Source: Gammaproteobacteria bacterium
Lineage (GTDB): Bacteria > Pseudomonadota > Gammaproteobacteria > Pseudomonadales > Azotimanducaceae
Direction: 5' to 3'
Assembly: GCA_026706935.1 (NCBI GenBank)
Contig: JAPOXV010000018.1
Coordinates: 558,001 to 622,000 of the forward strand
Length of the DNA: 64,000 nucleotides
Below, piece after piece: positions 1 to 8,749 of this stretch (position 1 is the first letter of the stretch; each line of letters begins with the position of its first letter). The position numbers were made by a program, and so were the translations under genes. The notes under the pieces are model-generated. The model was not told the origin of the DNA. It did not search any database and saw only the letters and a list, made by a program, of their open reading frames with translations.

Positions 1-1555
1 TGGCGCTGCTGCCGCCTGGAGCCTCGCTGAAACTCGCATGAAAATCCTCTGCTTAGAACAAGGTGAATGGACGAAGCCGCACGAGTATCCGAGCACAACA
101 CGAGATTGGGAAGCCAGACACTCCACCGAGTTTAGTATCAGTCCGAATCGCCGTGCCCGGGAGACCGACTACCCCATAAACGAACTTAATTCGCCGATCG
201 CGGTTGCGAACTTCAACGGGGTTGGTGGCGGAACGATCCTTTACAACGCTCATTTCCCGCGCTTCCATCCATCAGATTTTCGAGTCCGAACACTGGATGG
301 CGTCGCTGACGACTGGCCGATCGACTACGAAACGCTTGAACCGTACTACGATGAGAACGATCGCATGATGGGCGTAAGTGGTCTCGCAGGCGATCCAGCA
401 TATCCGCCGAAACTGGAGCTAATGAAACCGGTTCCCCTCGGCAAGACTGGACAAACCTTGGGACGGGGATTTAATGAACTGGGTTGGCACTGGTGGCCAT
501 CCGACGCGGCGATAGCAACGGAACCGTACGACGGTCGAGCTGAATGTATTAATCTGAGCGCGTGCACGAGTGGATGTGCTCAAGGCGCGAAAGCTAGTAC
601 TGACATTACCTATTGGCCTCATGCAATTCGCGCGGGTGTGGAGCTGCGAACCCGTGCGCGTGTGAGTCGAATTTTGGTCGACGAGAACGATATGGCAACC
701 GGCGTCGTCTACTTCGATGAAGACGGCGTTGAACGGTTCCAACCCGCAGAGGTCGTGATGCTTGCCTGCAATGGCGTCGGAACGCCACGCGTGCTACTAA
801 ATTCCACTTCCAATCGATTTCCAGATGGTCTCGCTAATCGCAATGGTCTAGTCGGAAGAAACCTTATGTTTCACCCATACGCTTCGATACAGGGAATTTT
901 CGATCGTCCGCTTGATGGACCACATGGACCTGGCGTTTGTATATGGAGTCAGGAGTTCTATGAGACAGATCTAAGTCGGGGATACGTACGAGGTTTCACT
1001 TATGAGATCAATCGCGGACGCGGACCCGTATCCACGGCGTATACCGGTGTGTTCTCTGGCCGTATTCCATGGGGTGAAGATCACCATCAACACTATCGAC
1101 GTATGGTTCAACGCATGACGGGGATGGTCGCGATCTGCGAGGATTTACCTGAGGAGACAAATACAGTTACGATCGACGACGAACTGGTCGATTCGGATGG
1201 CATTCCGTGTCCGAAGATCGATTACACCCTTAGCGAGAACTCGCGCAAGATGCTCGATTTTTCGGTCAACCGTGCCACCGAAATACTAAAAACCGCCGGT
1301 GCGTACGACATTCTCACCGAATCGCCTATCGCGGGAGGCGGATGGCATCTCATGGGGACAGCGCGTATGGGAACCGACCCAGAACGATCGGTGGTAAACG
1401 AGTGGGGTCGTAGTCACGACATCAAGAATCTATTCGTAGTCGACGGTAGCCTATTCGTAACGAGTGCGGGTGTTAATCCGACGCGAACCATCGGTGCGCT
1501 AGCTCTGTACGTTGCCGATTCGATGAAAAAACGCCTCGCCACGCTCTTCGATTAG
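1..1555 (+). CDS. GMC-family FAD-dependent oxidoreductase, 5'-truncated by the window edge
   Basis: FAD-dependent alcohol/sugar dehydrogenase of the glucose-methanol-choline family. The reading frame is open from base 2 and runs into the ATG at 38 without a stop. The residues before that ATG (GAAAAWSLAE) look like the end of the Rossmann FAD-binding motif, so the true start lies upstream of the window. Family signatures follow: a VGGGTILYNAHFPRF FAD-contact segment, the catalytic His in GGWHLMGTARMG, and NPTRTIGALA near the C-terminus. A CTSGC cysteine pair occurs mid-protein. The next gene, 10 bp downstream, resembles the gluconate-2-dehydrogenase small subunit, so the pair is probably a membrane-associated or electron-transfer dehydrogenase. 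The substrate cannot be read from the sequence. Confidence 0.9.
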   Translation, partial: GAAAAWSLAETRMKILCLEQGEWTKPHEYPSTTRDWEARHSTEFSISPNRRARETDYPINELNSPIAVANFNGVGGGTILYNAHFPRFHPSDFRVRTLDGVADDWPIDYETLEPYYDENDRMMGVSGLAGDPAYPPKLELMKPVPLGKTGQTLGRGFNELGWHWWPSDAAIATEPYDGRAECINLSACTSGCAQGAKASTDITYWPHAIRAGVELRTRARVSRILVDENDMATGVVYFDEDGVERFQPAEVVMLACNGVGTPRVLLNSTSNRFPDGLANRNGLVGRNLMFHPYASIQGIFDRPLDGPHGPGVCIWSQEFYETDLSRGYVRGFTYEINRGRGPVSTAYTGVFSGRIPWGEDHHQHYRRMVQRMTGMVAICEDLPEETNTVTIDDELVDSDGIPCPKIDYTLSENSRKMLDFSVNRATEILKTAGAYDILTESPIAGGGWHLMGTARMGTDPERSVVNEWGRSHDIKNLFVVDGSLFVTSAGVNPTRTIGALALYVADSMKKRLATLFD

Positions 1556-1565
1556 GACGGACATC

Positions 1566-2027
1566 ATGAACGACAAAGTTATCGCATCCGAGACGTTCGA
1601 CTCTCAACTCCGACGCACGCTCGTCGCATTGTTAGATACGATGATCCCCGCCAACGAAGAGTTTAATGCCCCTAGTGCTGGAATAGACGATATTGTGAAT
1701 GACGTTATTCAGAGTATGTCGCACGACGCGCCACTAATTGTGGGGGAGATGCTCGCGCGACTAAACGAACAATCGTCAGCACGTTTTGAAGAGCTCGATG
1801 AAGCAGCGCGTTGGGATTTGTTTTCGGAATTGCAACGAACCGAGGGGCATGCACTCCGTACACTCAGTGGCGTATTACTACAGTGTTACTACCGAAACGA
1901 TCAGGTGCTCGAGTCGTTAGGAATGGAAGCCAGATCACCATTCCCTCTTGGAAATGCGGTTGAGCAAGGCGATTGGTCTTTACTCGATCCCGTCAGAACG
2001 CGAGAACCGTTCTACCGCGAGGTATAA
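1566..2027 (+). CDS. Gluconate 2-dehydrogenase subunit 3-like protein
   Basis: A 153-residue helical protein starting 10 bp after the GMC oxidoreductase. The pattern LLQCYYRND...LGMEARSPFPLGN...DWSLLDPVR is what I recognise from the small (gamma) subunit that accompanies GMC dehydrogenases. That subunit supports folding and export or electron transfer of the flavoprotein. Many family members carry a Tat signal. None is visible here: the N-terminus is MNDKVIASETF. No cytochrome c subunit gene follows, so the complex is either two-component or uses a cytochrome encoded elsewhere. The last 16 bp overlap the end of the convergent SDR gene. Confidence 0.75.
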   Translation: MNDKVIASETFDSQLRRTLVALLDTMIPANEEFNAPSAGIDDIVNDVIQSMSHDAPLIVGEMLARLNEQSSARFEELDEAARWDLFSELQRTEGHALRTLSGVLLQCYYRNDQVLESLGMEARSPFPLGNAVEQGDWSLLDPVRTREPFYREV

Positions 2028-2791
2028 CCACCGTCAACTGGTAACACGATGCCTGTGATGAAACTTGCATCATCGCTTGCTAGAAATGCAGCCGCCGACG
2101 CAATTTCATCTGGTTGACCCATCCGTCCGATCGGATGAAGGTCCACGATAAAGTCCTTGTATTCCTGCGACTCGCGAACGTTTGCAGTCATATCGGTTTC
2201 GATGTAACCCGGCGCAATCGCGTTGACGCGTACACCGCTACTCGCGTACGCGAGTGCAAACTGCTTGGTTAGTCCAGCGACACCGTGTTTTGACGCAATG
2301 TAGCCCGCTGCCCCTGAGAATGCGCCGGGTTCGAGTGTCACGTCGCCTACGCGAGGACCGATCAGGCCAACCAATCCCGCGATTGAAGCCGTATTGACAA
2401 TCGAGCCGCCTGAATCGGACTGACTCATAAGGTGCGCACCATAGGCGAGACCGTTGTACACGCCCGTCAGATTTACCTCGAGCGTTGTCTGCCAATCACC
2501 ACCAGCTATACCCGCGTTATTGAACAAAATATCGAAACCGCCGAACTCCTCGGCGGTTCGCTTCATCGCCTCTCCGAACGCGTCTTGATCTGTGACATCT
2601 AGGTGAATAGCAATCGCTTTCCCGGTACGTTGCTGGATTGTGTTCGCGGTTTCCTGAGCGCCCTCGTCATTGATATCGGCACACGCCACCCAAGCGCCTT
2701 CTTCCGCAAATCGTTCTGCAGTAGCTCGACCGATTCCACGCGCTGCCCCGGTGACAAGCGCTTTACGGTCTAGTAGCGCGTTCGCCCTCAT
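2012..2791 (-). CDS. Short-chain dehydrogenase/reductase (SDR)
   Basis: Classical SDR of 259 residues. TGAARGIG (residues 14-21) binds the cofactor, NNAG (91-94) is the structural motif, and Ser136, Tyr164 and Lys168 form the catalytic set. An Asp at residue 39, at the end of the second strand (VACADI), favours NAD(H) over NADP(H). The C-terminal PVDGGYTSR is typical. The start ATG overlaps the stop of the upstream crotonase gene as ATGA, so the two are translationally coupled. They probably act in succession, hydrating and then oxidising a beta-hydroxyacyl-CoA or related substrate. Its 3' end overlaps the convergent GMC-partner gene by 16 bp. Confidence 0.9.
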   Translation of the reverse strand: MRANALLDRKALVTGAARGIGRATAERFAEEGAWVACADINDEGAQETANTIQQRTGKAIAIHLDVTDQDAFGEAMKRTAEEFGGFDILFNNAGIAGGDWQTTLEVNLTGVYNGLAYGAHLMSQSDSGGSIVNTASIAGLVGLIGPRVGDVTLEPGAFSGAAGYIASKHGVAGLTKQFALAYASSGVRVNAIAPGYIETDMTANVRESQEYKDFIVDLHPIGRMGQPDEIASAAAFLASDDASFITGIVLPVDGGYTSR

Positions 2792-3696
2792 TGTGCTTTT
2801 TTCGTACCCGCTACTTCGCGGTTAGCGTGTTTATCCGAATACGCGCCGCGAAAGTCGCGAAACGGCCCATCGCGCCACTCCAGTGCGGCTTTCAATCCTT
2901 CGTCACGAACGCGGCGACCCCATTCCGCCGATGCGGCTCGTTGTGCACTAAGCGCTTGTATTTCTGTACCTGAGTGCAGTGCCTCGCGGATGCCCATCGT
3001 CTCATATTGCCGATTCACGGCTCGCTTGGAATACATCAACATTTCGTTGTCGATATGTGCCATACGAAATGCGAAATCCTTGATGAAGTCGTCTAGTTCA
3101 TCTACCGGCATCGCGTAGTTGGCCCAACCCAAACGTTCCATCTCCGCCCCAGAGAAAGAATTGCCAATATATGCGAATTCGCGTGCTTTAGCAGGTGGCA
3201 AAAACCAAGGGGCCCACATCATGTCCATCGTGGTCATGGCGCGGACTGGTGGATAGCCGATCTGCGCATCTTCTGCAACGATCCTGAAGTCGCAAACCGA
3301 CGCAAGTTCTGTACCGCCTGCCAGACAATACCCGTGGATCTTGCAGACAACGGGTTTAGCAAGTTCCCAAATTGTCCAGTTCGTCATAACCACATGTCGC
3401 GCCCATTGGGTCGCGCCCGGGTGCGTCGTACCTGTGACGGGGAGTTTTGAACGCCGGTCGACGTACTCGTCCGATTCCGCCGATCGATTCGGTGTGAGGT
3501 CATATCCCGCGCTGAATGCACGCCCTTCGCCGCTCAAAATGATGACACCGATTTCGTCGTCGGCCTCCGCGTCCCGCATCGCTTCCATCAGCTCACCGCG
3601 GAGATTGTTGCTTAGCGCGTTCAACGCTTGTGGACGGTTCAGTGAAATTGTTGCTACGCGACCGTCAGTCTCGTAGAGAACATCTTGATAAGCCAT
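2788..3696 (-). CDS. Enoyl-CoA hydratase/isomerase (crotonase) family protein
   Basis: A 302-residue crotonase-fold protein. The oxyanion-hole segments are GEGRAFSAGYDL and HGYCLAGGTELA. Glu130 in GGTEL matches the first catalytic Glu of enoyl-CoA hydratase. The second catalytic Glu (FGQPE in hydratases) is replaced: the segment here reads AQIGYPP, with Pro150 at that position. The enzyme may therefore be an isomerase, hydrolase, decarboxylase or ring-modifying crotonase rather than a plain hydratase. An AGGGAG-type ribosome site (AGGGAGACCT) precedes the ATG. It is the first gene of a two-gene operon with the SDR downstream. Confidence 0.85.
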   Translation of the reverse strand: MAYQDVLYETDGRVATISLNRPQALNALSNNLRGELMEAMRDAEADDEIGVIILSGEGRAFSAGYDLTPNRSAESDEYVDRRSKLPVTGTTHPGATQWARHVVMTNWTIWELAKPVVCKIHGYCLAGGTELASVCDFRIVAEDAQIGYPPVRAMTTMDMMWAPWFLPPAKAREFAYIGNSFSGAEMERLGWANYAMPVDELDDFIKDFAFRMAHIDNEMLMYSKRAVNRQYETMGIREALHSGTEIQALSAQRAASAEWGRRVRDEGLKAALEWRDGPFRDFRGAYSDKHANREVAGTKKAQ

Positions 3697-3830
3697 AGGT
3701 CTCCCTGTTCAAGTAGGTATTCCATCTATCTGTCGATGGTGGTCGTTCTTGAGTCTTGCCAAGACACGAACGTGTCTACGTTGATTATGCACTCGGTTTT
3801 CAGCAGTCGCTATGCGTACGGTGAGTCGAA

Positions 3831-5327
3831 CTAAACCAAACCAATCCGTTGTGCCATACCAATCCGCTGCACCTTACCGGTCGGCCCTTTAGGAATATCT
3901 GGTAGGAATACCACTTCGCTCGGAACCTTGAATGAAGCGAGGCGTTCACGAGCGAACCGCTTGACTTCATCTTTCGTTATCGATTTACCTTCTTTGAGAA
4001 CCAGGATCGCACCTACTTCTTCACCGAGTTTGTCATGTGGTACCGCGAATGTGCACACCTGCTCAATCGCAGGATGGTCAAGTAACACTTCGTCGACCTC
4101 TAACGGCGCGATTTTTTCACCGCCGCGATTGATGATTTCTTTTAAGCGTCCCGTGACCCTGACATATCCGTCTTTATCCATGATGCCCAGATCACCGGTG
4201 CGAAACCAACCGTCAACGAAGTCCTTCGCATTCGCGTCAGGATTGTTGATATAACCGGCCGTGACGTTTTCGCCGCGTATGACGATTTCTCCCTCACGCC
4301 CGGATTCAAGAAATTCGAGGTTCGACGTGTCTGAGATTTGGACTTCGGGTCCGGCAGCAGGTCCGACGGTGCCAGGCTTCCGTGCGCGCGGCGGAAGTGG
4401 GTTTGAACACATTTGGTGGGCAGCTTCAGTCATGGCGTAGGCTTCTATAACGCGTGTGCCAAACGTCTCTTCTAGACCGTTTAAAACCTGTATTGGTAAT
4501 GAGGCGGACGAAGAACGAATGAACCGTAGTTGATTCCTCGAGACGCTAGCTTGGTTCCGTTTAGCTCGCCCCAAGATTGCCTGATGCATCGTCGGTACGG
4601 CACTGTACCATGTCGGTCTTGTCTCATCGAGCCACGCGTAGAACTTCAATGCGTCGAAGCCAGGAGTACAGACGACGCTTGAACCTGCGTATAGAGTCGC
4701 CATGATGGGTGCCATCAAGCCATGGATGTGAAATAACGGCATCACATTTAAGCAATGGTCATCAACCGTAAGCTCGAGCGTTTCTGCGATGTTCTTCGCC
4801 GAAGCAAGTAGGTTTCGTTGCGATAGAGGCACCATCTTTGGTGTTGACGTCGTACCAGATGTATGAAGAATCAATGCTGTACTCGCCGAATTGCGCTGTC
4901 GGCGTTTTCTACTCTCGGATCCGAATTCAAATCCGCTCAAACCTTGGTTAGCATCAACTGCAACCATTTCGATCCCTAGTCGTTCGGCAACGTGCATCAC
5001 CGGCGAATCGAATGTTGCGTCTACAAGAAGCAGATTTGCTTTAAGGTCTTTTAGGTAGTACTCGAATTCATCGGCTGTGTATGCAGGGTTGAGTGGCGCA
5101 ACCGCGCACCACGGCACACAACTTGCGAATGTTGTCGCGATCAATGGTCCATTCGGCATCACGATTGCGACTCGATCCTCGTCGGAGATCCCAGAAGCCG
5201 CCAAGGAATCACCACATATTTCAGCGTACGCTACGAGTTCTTCATAGCTCGTCGATCCGCCTTCAACGCTGGCGATTGCCGTAGCGTGGTTAGGCGCTCG
5301 TTCATACAACTGCAGAATGTCGGTCAT
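3831..5327 (-). CDS. AMP-dependent acyl-CoA synthetase, oxalate--CoA ligase (AAE3/Pcs60)-like
   Basis: ANL-superfamily ligase of 498 residues. It has the P-loop ILHTSGTTSTPK, the hinge region GWFRTGDLG, INRGGEKIAP, and a C-terminal catalytic Lys in GPTGKVQR. The block WYSAVPTMHQAIL...RFIRSSSASLP...YAMTEAAHQMCSNPLPP is the pattern I associate with plant/yeast oxalyl-CoA synthetases rather than fatty-acid ligases. I choose ATG 5327, preceded by AAGGAACGAA, over an upstream in-frame start at 5411, because the extra 28 residues do not fit the family. It is divergent from the LLM oxidoreductase across about 180 bp. Oxalate as substrate is inference; a small dicarboxylate or 2-enoate is also possible. 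Confidence 0.8.
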   Translation of the reverse strand: MTDILQLYERAPNHATAIASVEGGSTSYEELVAYAEICGDSLAASGISDEDRVAIVMPNGPLIATTFASCVPWCAVAPLNPAYTADEFEYYLKDLKANLLLVDATFDSPVMHVAERLGIEMVAVDANQGLSGFEFGSESRKRRQRNSASTALILHTSGTTSTPKMVPLSQRNLLASAKNIAETLELTVDDHCLNVMPLFHIHGLMAPIMATLYAGSSVVCTPGFDALKFYAWLDETRPTWYSAVPTMHQAILGRAKRNQASVSRNQLRFIRSSSASLPIQVLNGLEETFGTRVIEAYAMTEAAHQMCSNPLPPRARKPGTVGPAAGPEVQISDTSNLEFLESGREGEIVIRGENVTAGYINNPDANAKDFVDGWFRTGDLGIMDKDGYVRVTGRLKEIINRGGEKIAPLEVDEVLLDHPAIEQVCTFAVPHDKLGEEVGAILVLKEGKSITKDEVKRFARERLASFKVPSEVVFLPDIPKGPTGKVQRIGMAQRIGLV

Positions 5328-5506
5328 TTCGTTCCTTGGTTCGACTGACAGTGAAGAATTACACTCCAGGCACGCACGAATGCATGTGATCCCTCGAGTT
5401 AACTGCGACAATCACGTTTACAAATGCGTAAGTAGAAAATAAGCGGCGCTTCGCTTCACTTGCGAGGTTCGATTCGAAGGTAAAAGTTGTAGGAAGGAGA
5501 TCTGCT

Positions 5507-6427
5507 ATGCGAATTGGAATTTACGGCGGGAATGTGCGTCGAGGTCGACCACTGAGCAGTCTTGTTGAGGAAATCCTTGAAAAGGAGTCAGAAGGATTCG
5601 TCAGCTACTGGATGCCGCAAGTGCATATGTTCGACGCACTAACCATGATCGCATTAGCCGGACAGCAAACTTCAACGATCGAGATGGGAACAGCTGTCGT
5701 ACCTAGCTATCCACGCCACCCCAATGCGCTCGCACAACAAGCTGCGACAGTCAATTCCTTGGCGGGTGGTCGATTGGTTCTCGGTGTAGGTCCATCCCAC
5801 GCTCCCGGTATTGAAGCACTCGGATTGAAATACGATCGACCCGCACAGCACATGCGCGAGTATGTATCAATTCTCAAAGCTCTAACCACTGAAGGGCAAG
5901 TCGATCATCAAGGCGATATGTACCAGATCAGGACCGCGATCGCAGTACCGGAAGCAAGTCCGTTTCCCATCGTCATGTCTGCACTAGCACCCTTGATGTT
6001 AAAAGCGGCGGCAGAAGTGGCCGATGGCACTGTTACATGGATGGTGGGTCAGAAAACCATTGCTGAAAACACAGTTCCCCGGATTACAAGAGCTGCAGCG
6101 GCTGCTGGTAGAGAAGCACCTCGTGTCATCGTAGGACTTCCGGTATGTGTACATGACGACAAGGAACAAGCAATTGCCCGTGCGAATCAGGTGTTTGGGC
6201 ACTACTACTCATTGCCGAACTATCGACGGCAGTTGGACAACGAAGGTCTTTCGAGCGCGGGTGAGATTGCAGTCGTTGGAAATGAAAACGATGTTGAGTC
6301 GCAACTACAAGCATTCTTCGCCGCAGGTGCAACAGAAGTACTCGCAAGCGTCTTCCCTGCCGGAGACGACAGCAGAGGCTCGTTTGCTCGGACTAATGAG
6401 CTTTTAAAAGGTCTTGTCGCGAAATAA
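5507..6427 (+). CDS. LLM-class (F420- or FMN-dependent) oxidoreductase
   Basis: Luciferase-like monooxygenase-fold protein of 306 residues: MRIGIYGG start, VVPSYPRHPNALAQQA, and GRLVLGVGPSH, which matches the coenzyme-binding loop of F420-dependent LLM enzymes. The subgroup looks closer to the F420 branch (Mer/TIGR03564-like) than to FMNH2 monooxygenases. No F420-synthesis gene lies in the window, so the cofactor stays open. A strong Shine-Dalgarno sequence (AGGAAGGAG) lies about 7 bases before the ATG, suggesting high translation. It is divergent from the acyl-CoA ligase and converges on the phosphotriesterase-like gene 18 bp away. Confidence 0.85.
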   Translation: MRIGIYGGNVRRGRPLSSLVEEILEKESEGFVSYWMPQVHMFDALTMIALAGQQTSTIEMGTAVVPSYPRHPNALAQQAATVNSLAGGRLVLGVGPSHAPGIEALGLKYDRPAQHMREYVSILKALTTEGQVDHQGDMYQIRTAIAVPEASPFPIVMSALAPLMLKAAAEVADGTVTWMVGQKTIAENTVPRITRAAAAAGREAPRVIVGLPVCVHDDKEQAIARANQVFGHYYSLPNYRRQLDNEGLSSAGEIAVVGNENDVESQLQAFFAAGATEVLASVFPAGDDSRGSFARTNELLKGLVAK

Positions 6428-6445
6428 ATACAGAAGTTTCGAGGA

Positions 6446-7402
6446 TTAGCTGCCTTCGAAGAAACGACGGGGGTTATTCACGAACAGATCGTCGATCTTT
6501 TCGCGACTGACTCCCATTTCCTCTAAATCCGGAATAACGTGTCTGTGGATATACAAGTACTGATCTACGTTGCTCCGGGTGAATTCATGCTCCAACGGGA
6601 TGGATCCATCTGGTAATTCTTTGTGTATATGTAGGCAAATGCAATCGTGAGCGGGACAAAGTCTGTCACCATATCCATCGTCGATTAGAGACTTCATCGT
6701 GGCCGTCCGCATATGGGGGCTAACGAGCCTCCCGGGATATCGATCAAGTCCGAGAAAGCAACCCTGATCAAGAATCCACTTTAGATACTCCGTATCCGTC
6801 GTATCGTTCGAGTGATCGATCTTCACTCTCGTAAGATCGACGCCTTCCTCGCTAAAAATCTCAATTTGTCGACGTGCTACCTGCCCAGTCGGATATGAAT
6901 GGACCATGATGGGTAGTCCTGTTTCTAGGTGAGCTCGTGAGACGGCACGCGCCATTAGCTCAAGTTCGTCCGTGACGCCTTGGAAGTCCGCAGCACACTT
7001 CAAGATACCCGCCTTAATGTTGGTGCCGCGAAACCCATCTTCAACGTCTTTGATGAATTCTCGCGCCATCTGATTTGGAGAAACGCCGCGAAGAAATCGT
7101 GGTACGTCAAGCCACCACCCAGTTGTATTGATGATGTTGACGCCTGAACCTTCCGATACTTCTCGTAGAAGATCGGGATCCTTTCCAAGATCATATGTCG
7201 TCGCGTCAACGATGCTGTCGATCCCCGCCGCCTTGGCGCGCTTAAACGTATCGATCGCTCTCTGCACACGGTCTTCCGGTCCAAAAAGATCAGGAAACTG
7301 TCGGAACATACCAGGAGCACTGACCATAACATGCTCGTGCATGAGCGTGAAACCGAGTTCTGAGCTCTCGATCGTACCCGTGACTGTTTGAATCTGTGTC
7401 AC
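6446..7402 (-). CDS. Phosphotriesterase-like (lactonase) amidohydrolase
   Basis: Amidohydrolase-superfamily protein of 318 residues with a full binuclear metal site: H22 and H24 (LMHEHV), Lys135 (GILKCA) as the carboxylated bridging lysine, H168 (MVHSY), H197 (KIDHSND) and D253 (PAHDC). This set corresponds to H55/H57/K169/H201/H230/D301 of the Pseudomonas enzyme. Most environmental relatives are lactonases or carboxyesterases, not organophosphatases. Translation starts at GTG, one base after the stop of the upstream Gfo/Idh/MocA gene, so the two are an operon. The pairing suggests a sugar-lactone or uronolactone route: oxidation to a lactone, then hydrolysis. That route is inference. Confidence 0.87.
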   Translation of the reverse strand: MTQIQTVTGTIESSELGFTLMHEHVMVSAPGMFRQFPDLFGPEDRVQRAIDTFKRAKAAGIDSIVDATTYDLGKDPDLLREVSEGSGVNIINTTGWWLDVPRFLRGVSPNQMAREFIKDVEDGFRGTNIKAGILKCAADFQGVTDELELMARAVSRAHLETGLPIMVHSYPTGQVARRQIEIFSEEGVDLTRVKIDHSNDTTDTEYLKWILDQGCFLGLDRYPGRLVSPHMRTATMKSLIDDGYGDRLCPAHDCICLHIHKELPDGSIPLEHEFTRSNVDQYLYIHRHVIPDLEEMGVSREKIDDLFVNNPRRFFEGS

Positions 7403-7403
7403 G

Positions 7404-8399
7404 TTATTTCTTAGTCGGTTGCCGAATACTGACTGGTTTATTCTCGTTTGCAGATTTGTACGCTGCTTCCGTCAATTGAGCTACCTGAAATGCGTAATCG
7501 GGCGGTTCGACGCTGTCCAAGCCTTTCCGTATTGCGGCGAAAAACGCGGCATCAGGGTTTGATGCACGGATTCTGCGCGGTACATCGACGATCTCATCGT
7601 TCAAACGCAGTGACTTTACTTGCCACTGGTGCAAATGTAACACCAAACTCCCTTCGGTTCCCGCGATCATAAGACGTTCGTCGTGCCTTGCTGCGTTACC
7701 TATTGTCGTAAGCGTTCCTACAGCGCCGCCATCGAATGAAACGTGACATACCATGTTCACGTCAACTTTATGCCCCTGGCGATCTTGCGTCGCCCAAACC
7801 CTTTTTGGCCGCAATCCGGTAACCCAAAGGAGTGACGCTACTAGGTGGCTACCTGTATCCATGAACATGCCACCACCAGAGAGTTCCAGATCGACCCGCC
7901 AGCCACCAAACGCCTGCCAATTCTGCGTGACATAACCGGACACCCCACAGATCTCGCCTATTTCGCCTCGCGCAATCAGTTCACGTGCATAAACAAATTC
8001 GGGCATCCAATGACGTTGATACGCAACCATTAATAAACATTCGACGCGTGAAGCTAATTGAATCAATGAGTTAGCGTGCTTAGACTGTATCACTAAAGGC
8101 TTTTCTACGAGCACGTGTCGCCCATCCTCGAGGCTTCTTTTCACCTGAAGGTTGTGGTGTTTGTGAGGGGTGCTGATGATGACACCGTGAGATTCGATAT
8201 TCTTAAGCATTGCCTGCCAATTCGCGAAATACGGAATCTCATAACCAGCACGATCCTCAAGTGCCTTCGCGTGGTCTTCCTCTGGGTCGGCAACACCGAC
8301 GATTTTTGTACGTTTGTCATCCAATATGCGCGGCACATGCGCGCCTCGCATGTTGCCACCCGCCCCGACGAGTACGACGTTTAGTCTCGGCTTAGCCAT
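7404..8399 (-). CDS. Gfo/Idh/MocA-family NAD(P)-dependent oxidoreductase
   Basis: A 331-residue protein with an N-terminal Rossmann fold (VVLVGAGGNMRGAHV), the conserved EKP (VLVEKPLV) near residue 100, and the GGGMFMDTGSH segment holding the Asp/His pair that acts on the substrate hydroxyl. Family members oxidise or epimerise sugars, inositols and sugar acids. It is the first gene of a two-gene minus-strand operon with the phosphotriesterase-like gene, with a one-base gap. A 350-bp AT-rich region upstream probably holds its promoter, though no clear -35/-10 pair stands out. Confidence 0.88.
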   Translation of the reverse strand: MAKPRLNVVLVGAGGNMRGAHVPRILDDKRTKIVGVADPEEDHAKALEDRAGYEIPYFANWQAMLKNIESHGVIISTPHKHHNLQVKRSLEDGRHVLVEKPLVIQSKHANSLIQLASRVECLLMVAYQRHWMPEFVYARELIARGEIGEICGVSGYVTQNWQAFGGWRVDLELSGGGMFMDTGSHLVASLLWVTGLRPKRVWATQDRQGHKVDVNMVCHVSFDGGAVGTLTTIGNAARHDERLMIAGTEGSLVLHLHQWQVKSLRLNDEIVDVPRRIRASNPDAAFFAAIRKGLDSVEPPDYAFQVAQLTEAAYKSANENKPVSIRQPTKK

Positions 8400-8749
8400 C
8401 AGGAATTACAATCAAGCGACAAATGCGATTTTACACCCGATGTATAAATCTGGTATTACGACGCTTGCTCCATATATCACGAATTAATATATTCAAAATA
8501 CGACATTACTTGACTGTGTAATGTATGGGCACCTCAACGATCAACAAGATCAAATTTTGGAACGAACTCCTTTGGGCTTGCGCAGCAGTTAAATAACTTA
8601 GAATCGAATATGAATCTCTAATTCACCTCTTTATTAGGATAACTTACCAATCTCGTTTCAAATCTTTCCTTCTCGCGAAATACCTGACCAATCGATCAAT
8701 CAACGCTATCTGAGTCGAGACAGCGCGGGAATCGCCTTACTTTGGCAGT
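8400..8749. other. AT-rich intergenic region with one inverted repeat
   Basis: 350 bp without a convincing gene, more AT-rich than the flanks. It lies upstream of the Gfo/Idh/MocA operon and downstream of the hydroxyacid dehydrogenase, all on the minus strand. It contains a 7-bp inverted repeat with an 8-base spacer (ACATTAC...GTAATGT, 8503-8524), a possible operator or weak hairpin. A 23-codon frame from 8521 has no ribosome site and resembles nothing I know. Confidence 0.5.
8503..8524. repeat. 7-bp inverted repeat, possible operator
   Basis: ACATTAC (8503-8509) and GTAATGT (8518-8524) are exact reverse complements around an 8-base spacer. The site lies about 100 bp upstream of the Gfo/Idh/MocA start, a plausible place for a regulator-binding site. 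No regulator gene is adjacent, and a 7-bp arm can arise by chance. Confidence 0.3.

Noticed and set aside
5462-5480. GGTTCGATTC-like T-arm sequence suggesting a tRNA
   Set aside because: No acceptor or anticodon stem can be paired around it. It is part of the short leader before the LLM gene.
8521-8592. 23-codon frame in the 8400-8749 gap
   Set aside because: No ribosome site, no hydrophobic or other feature; length easily by chance.
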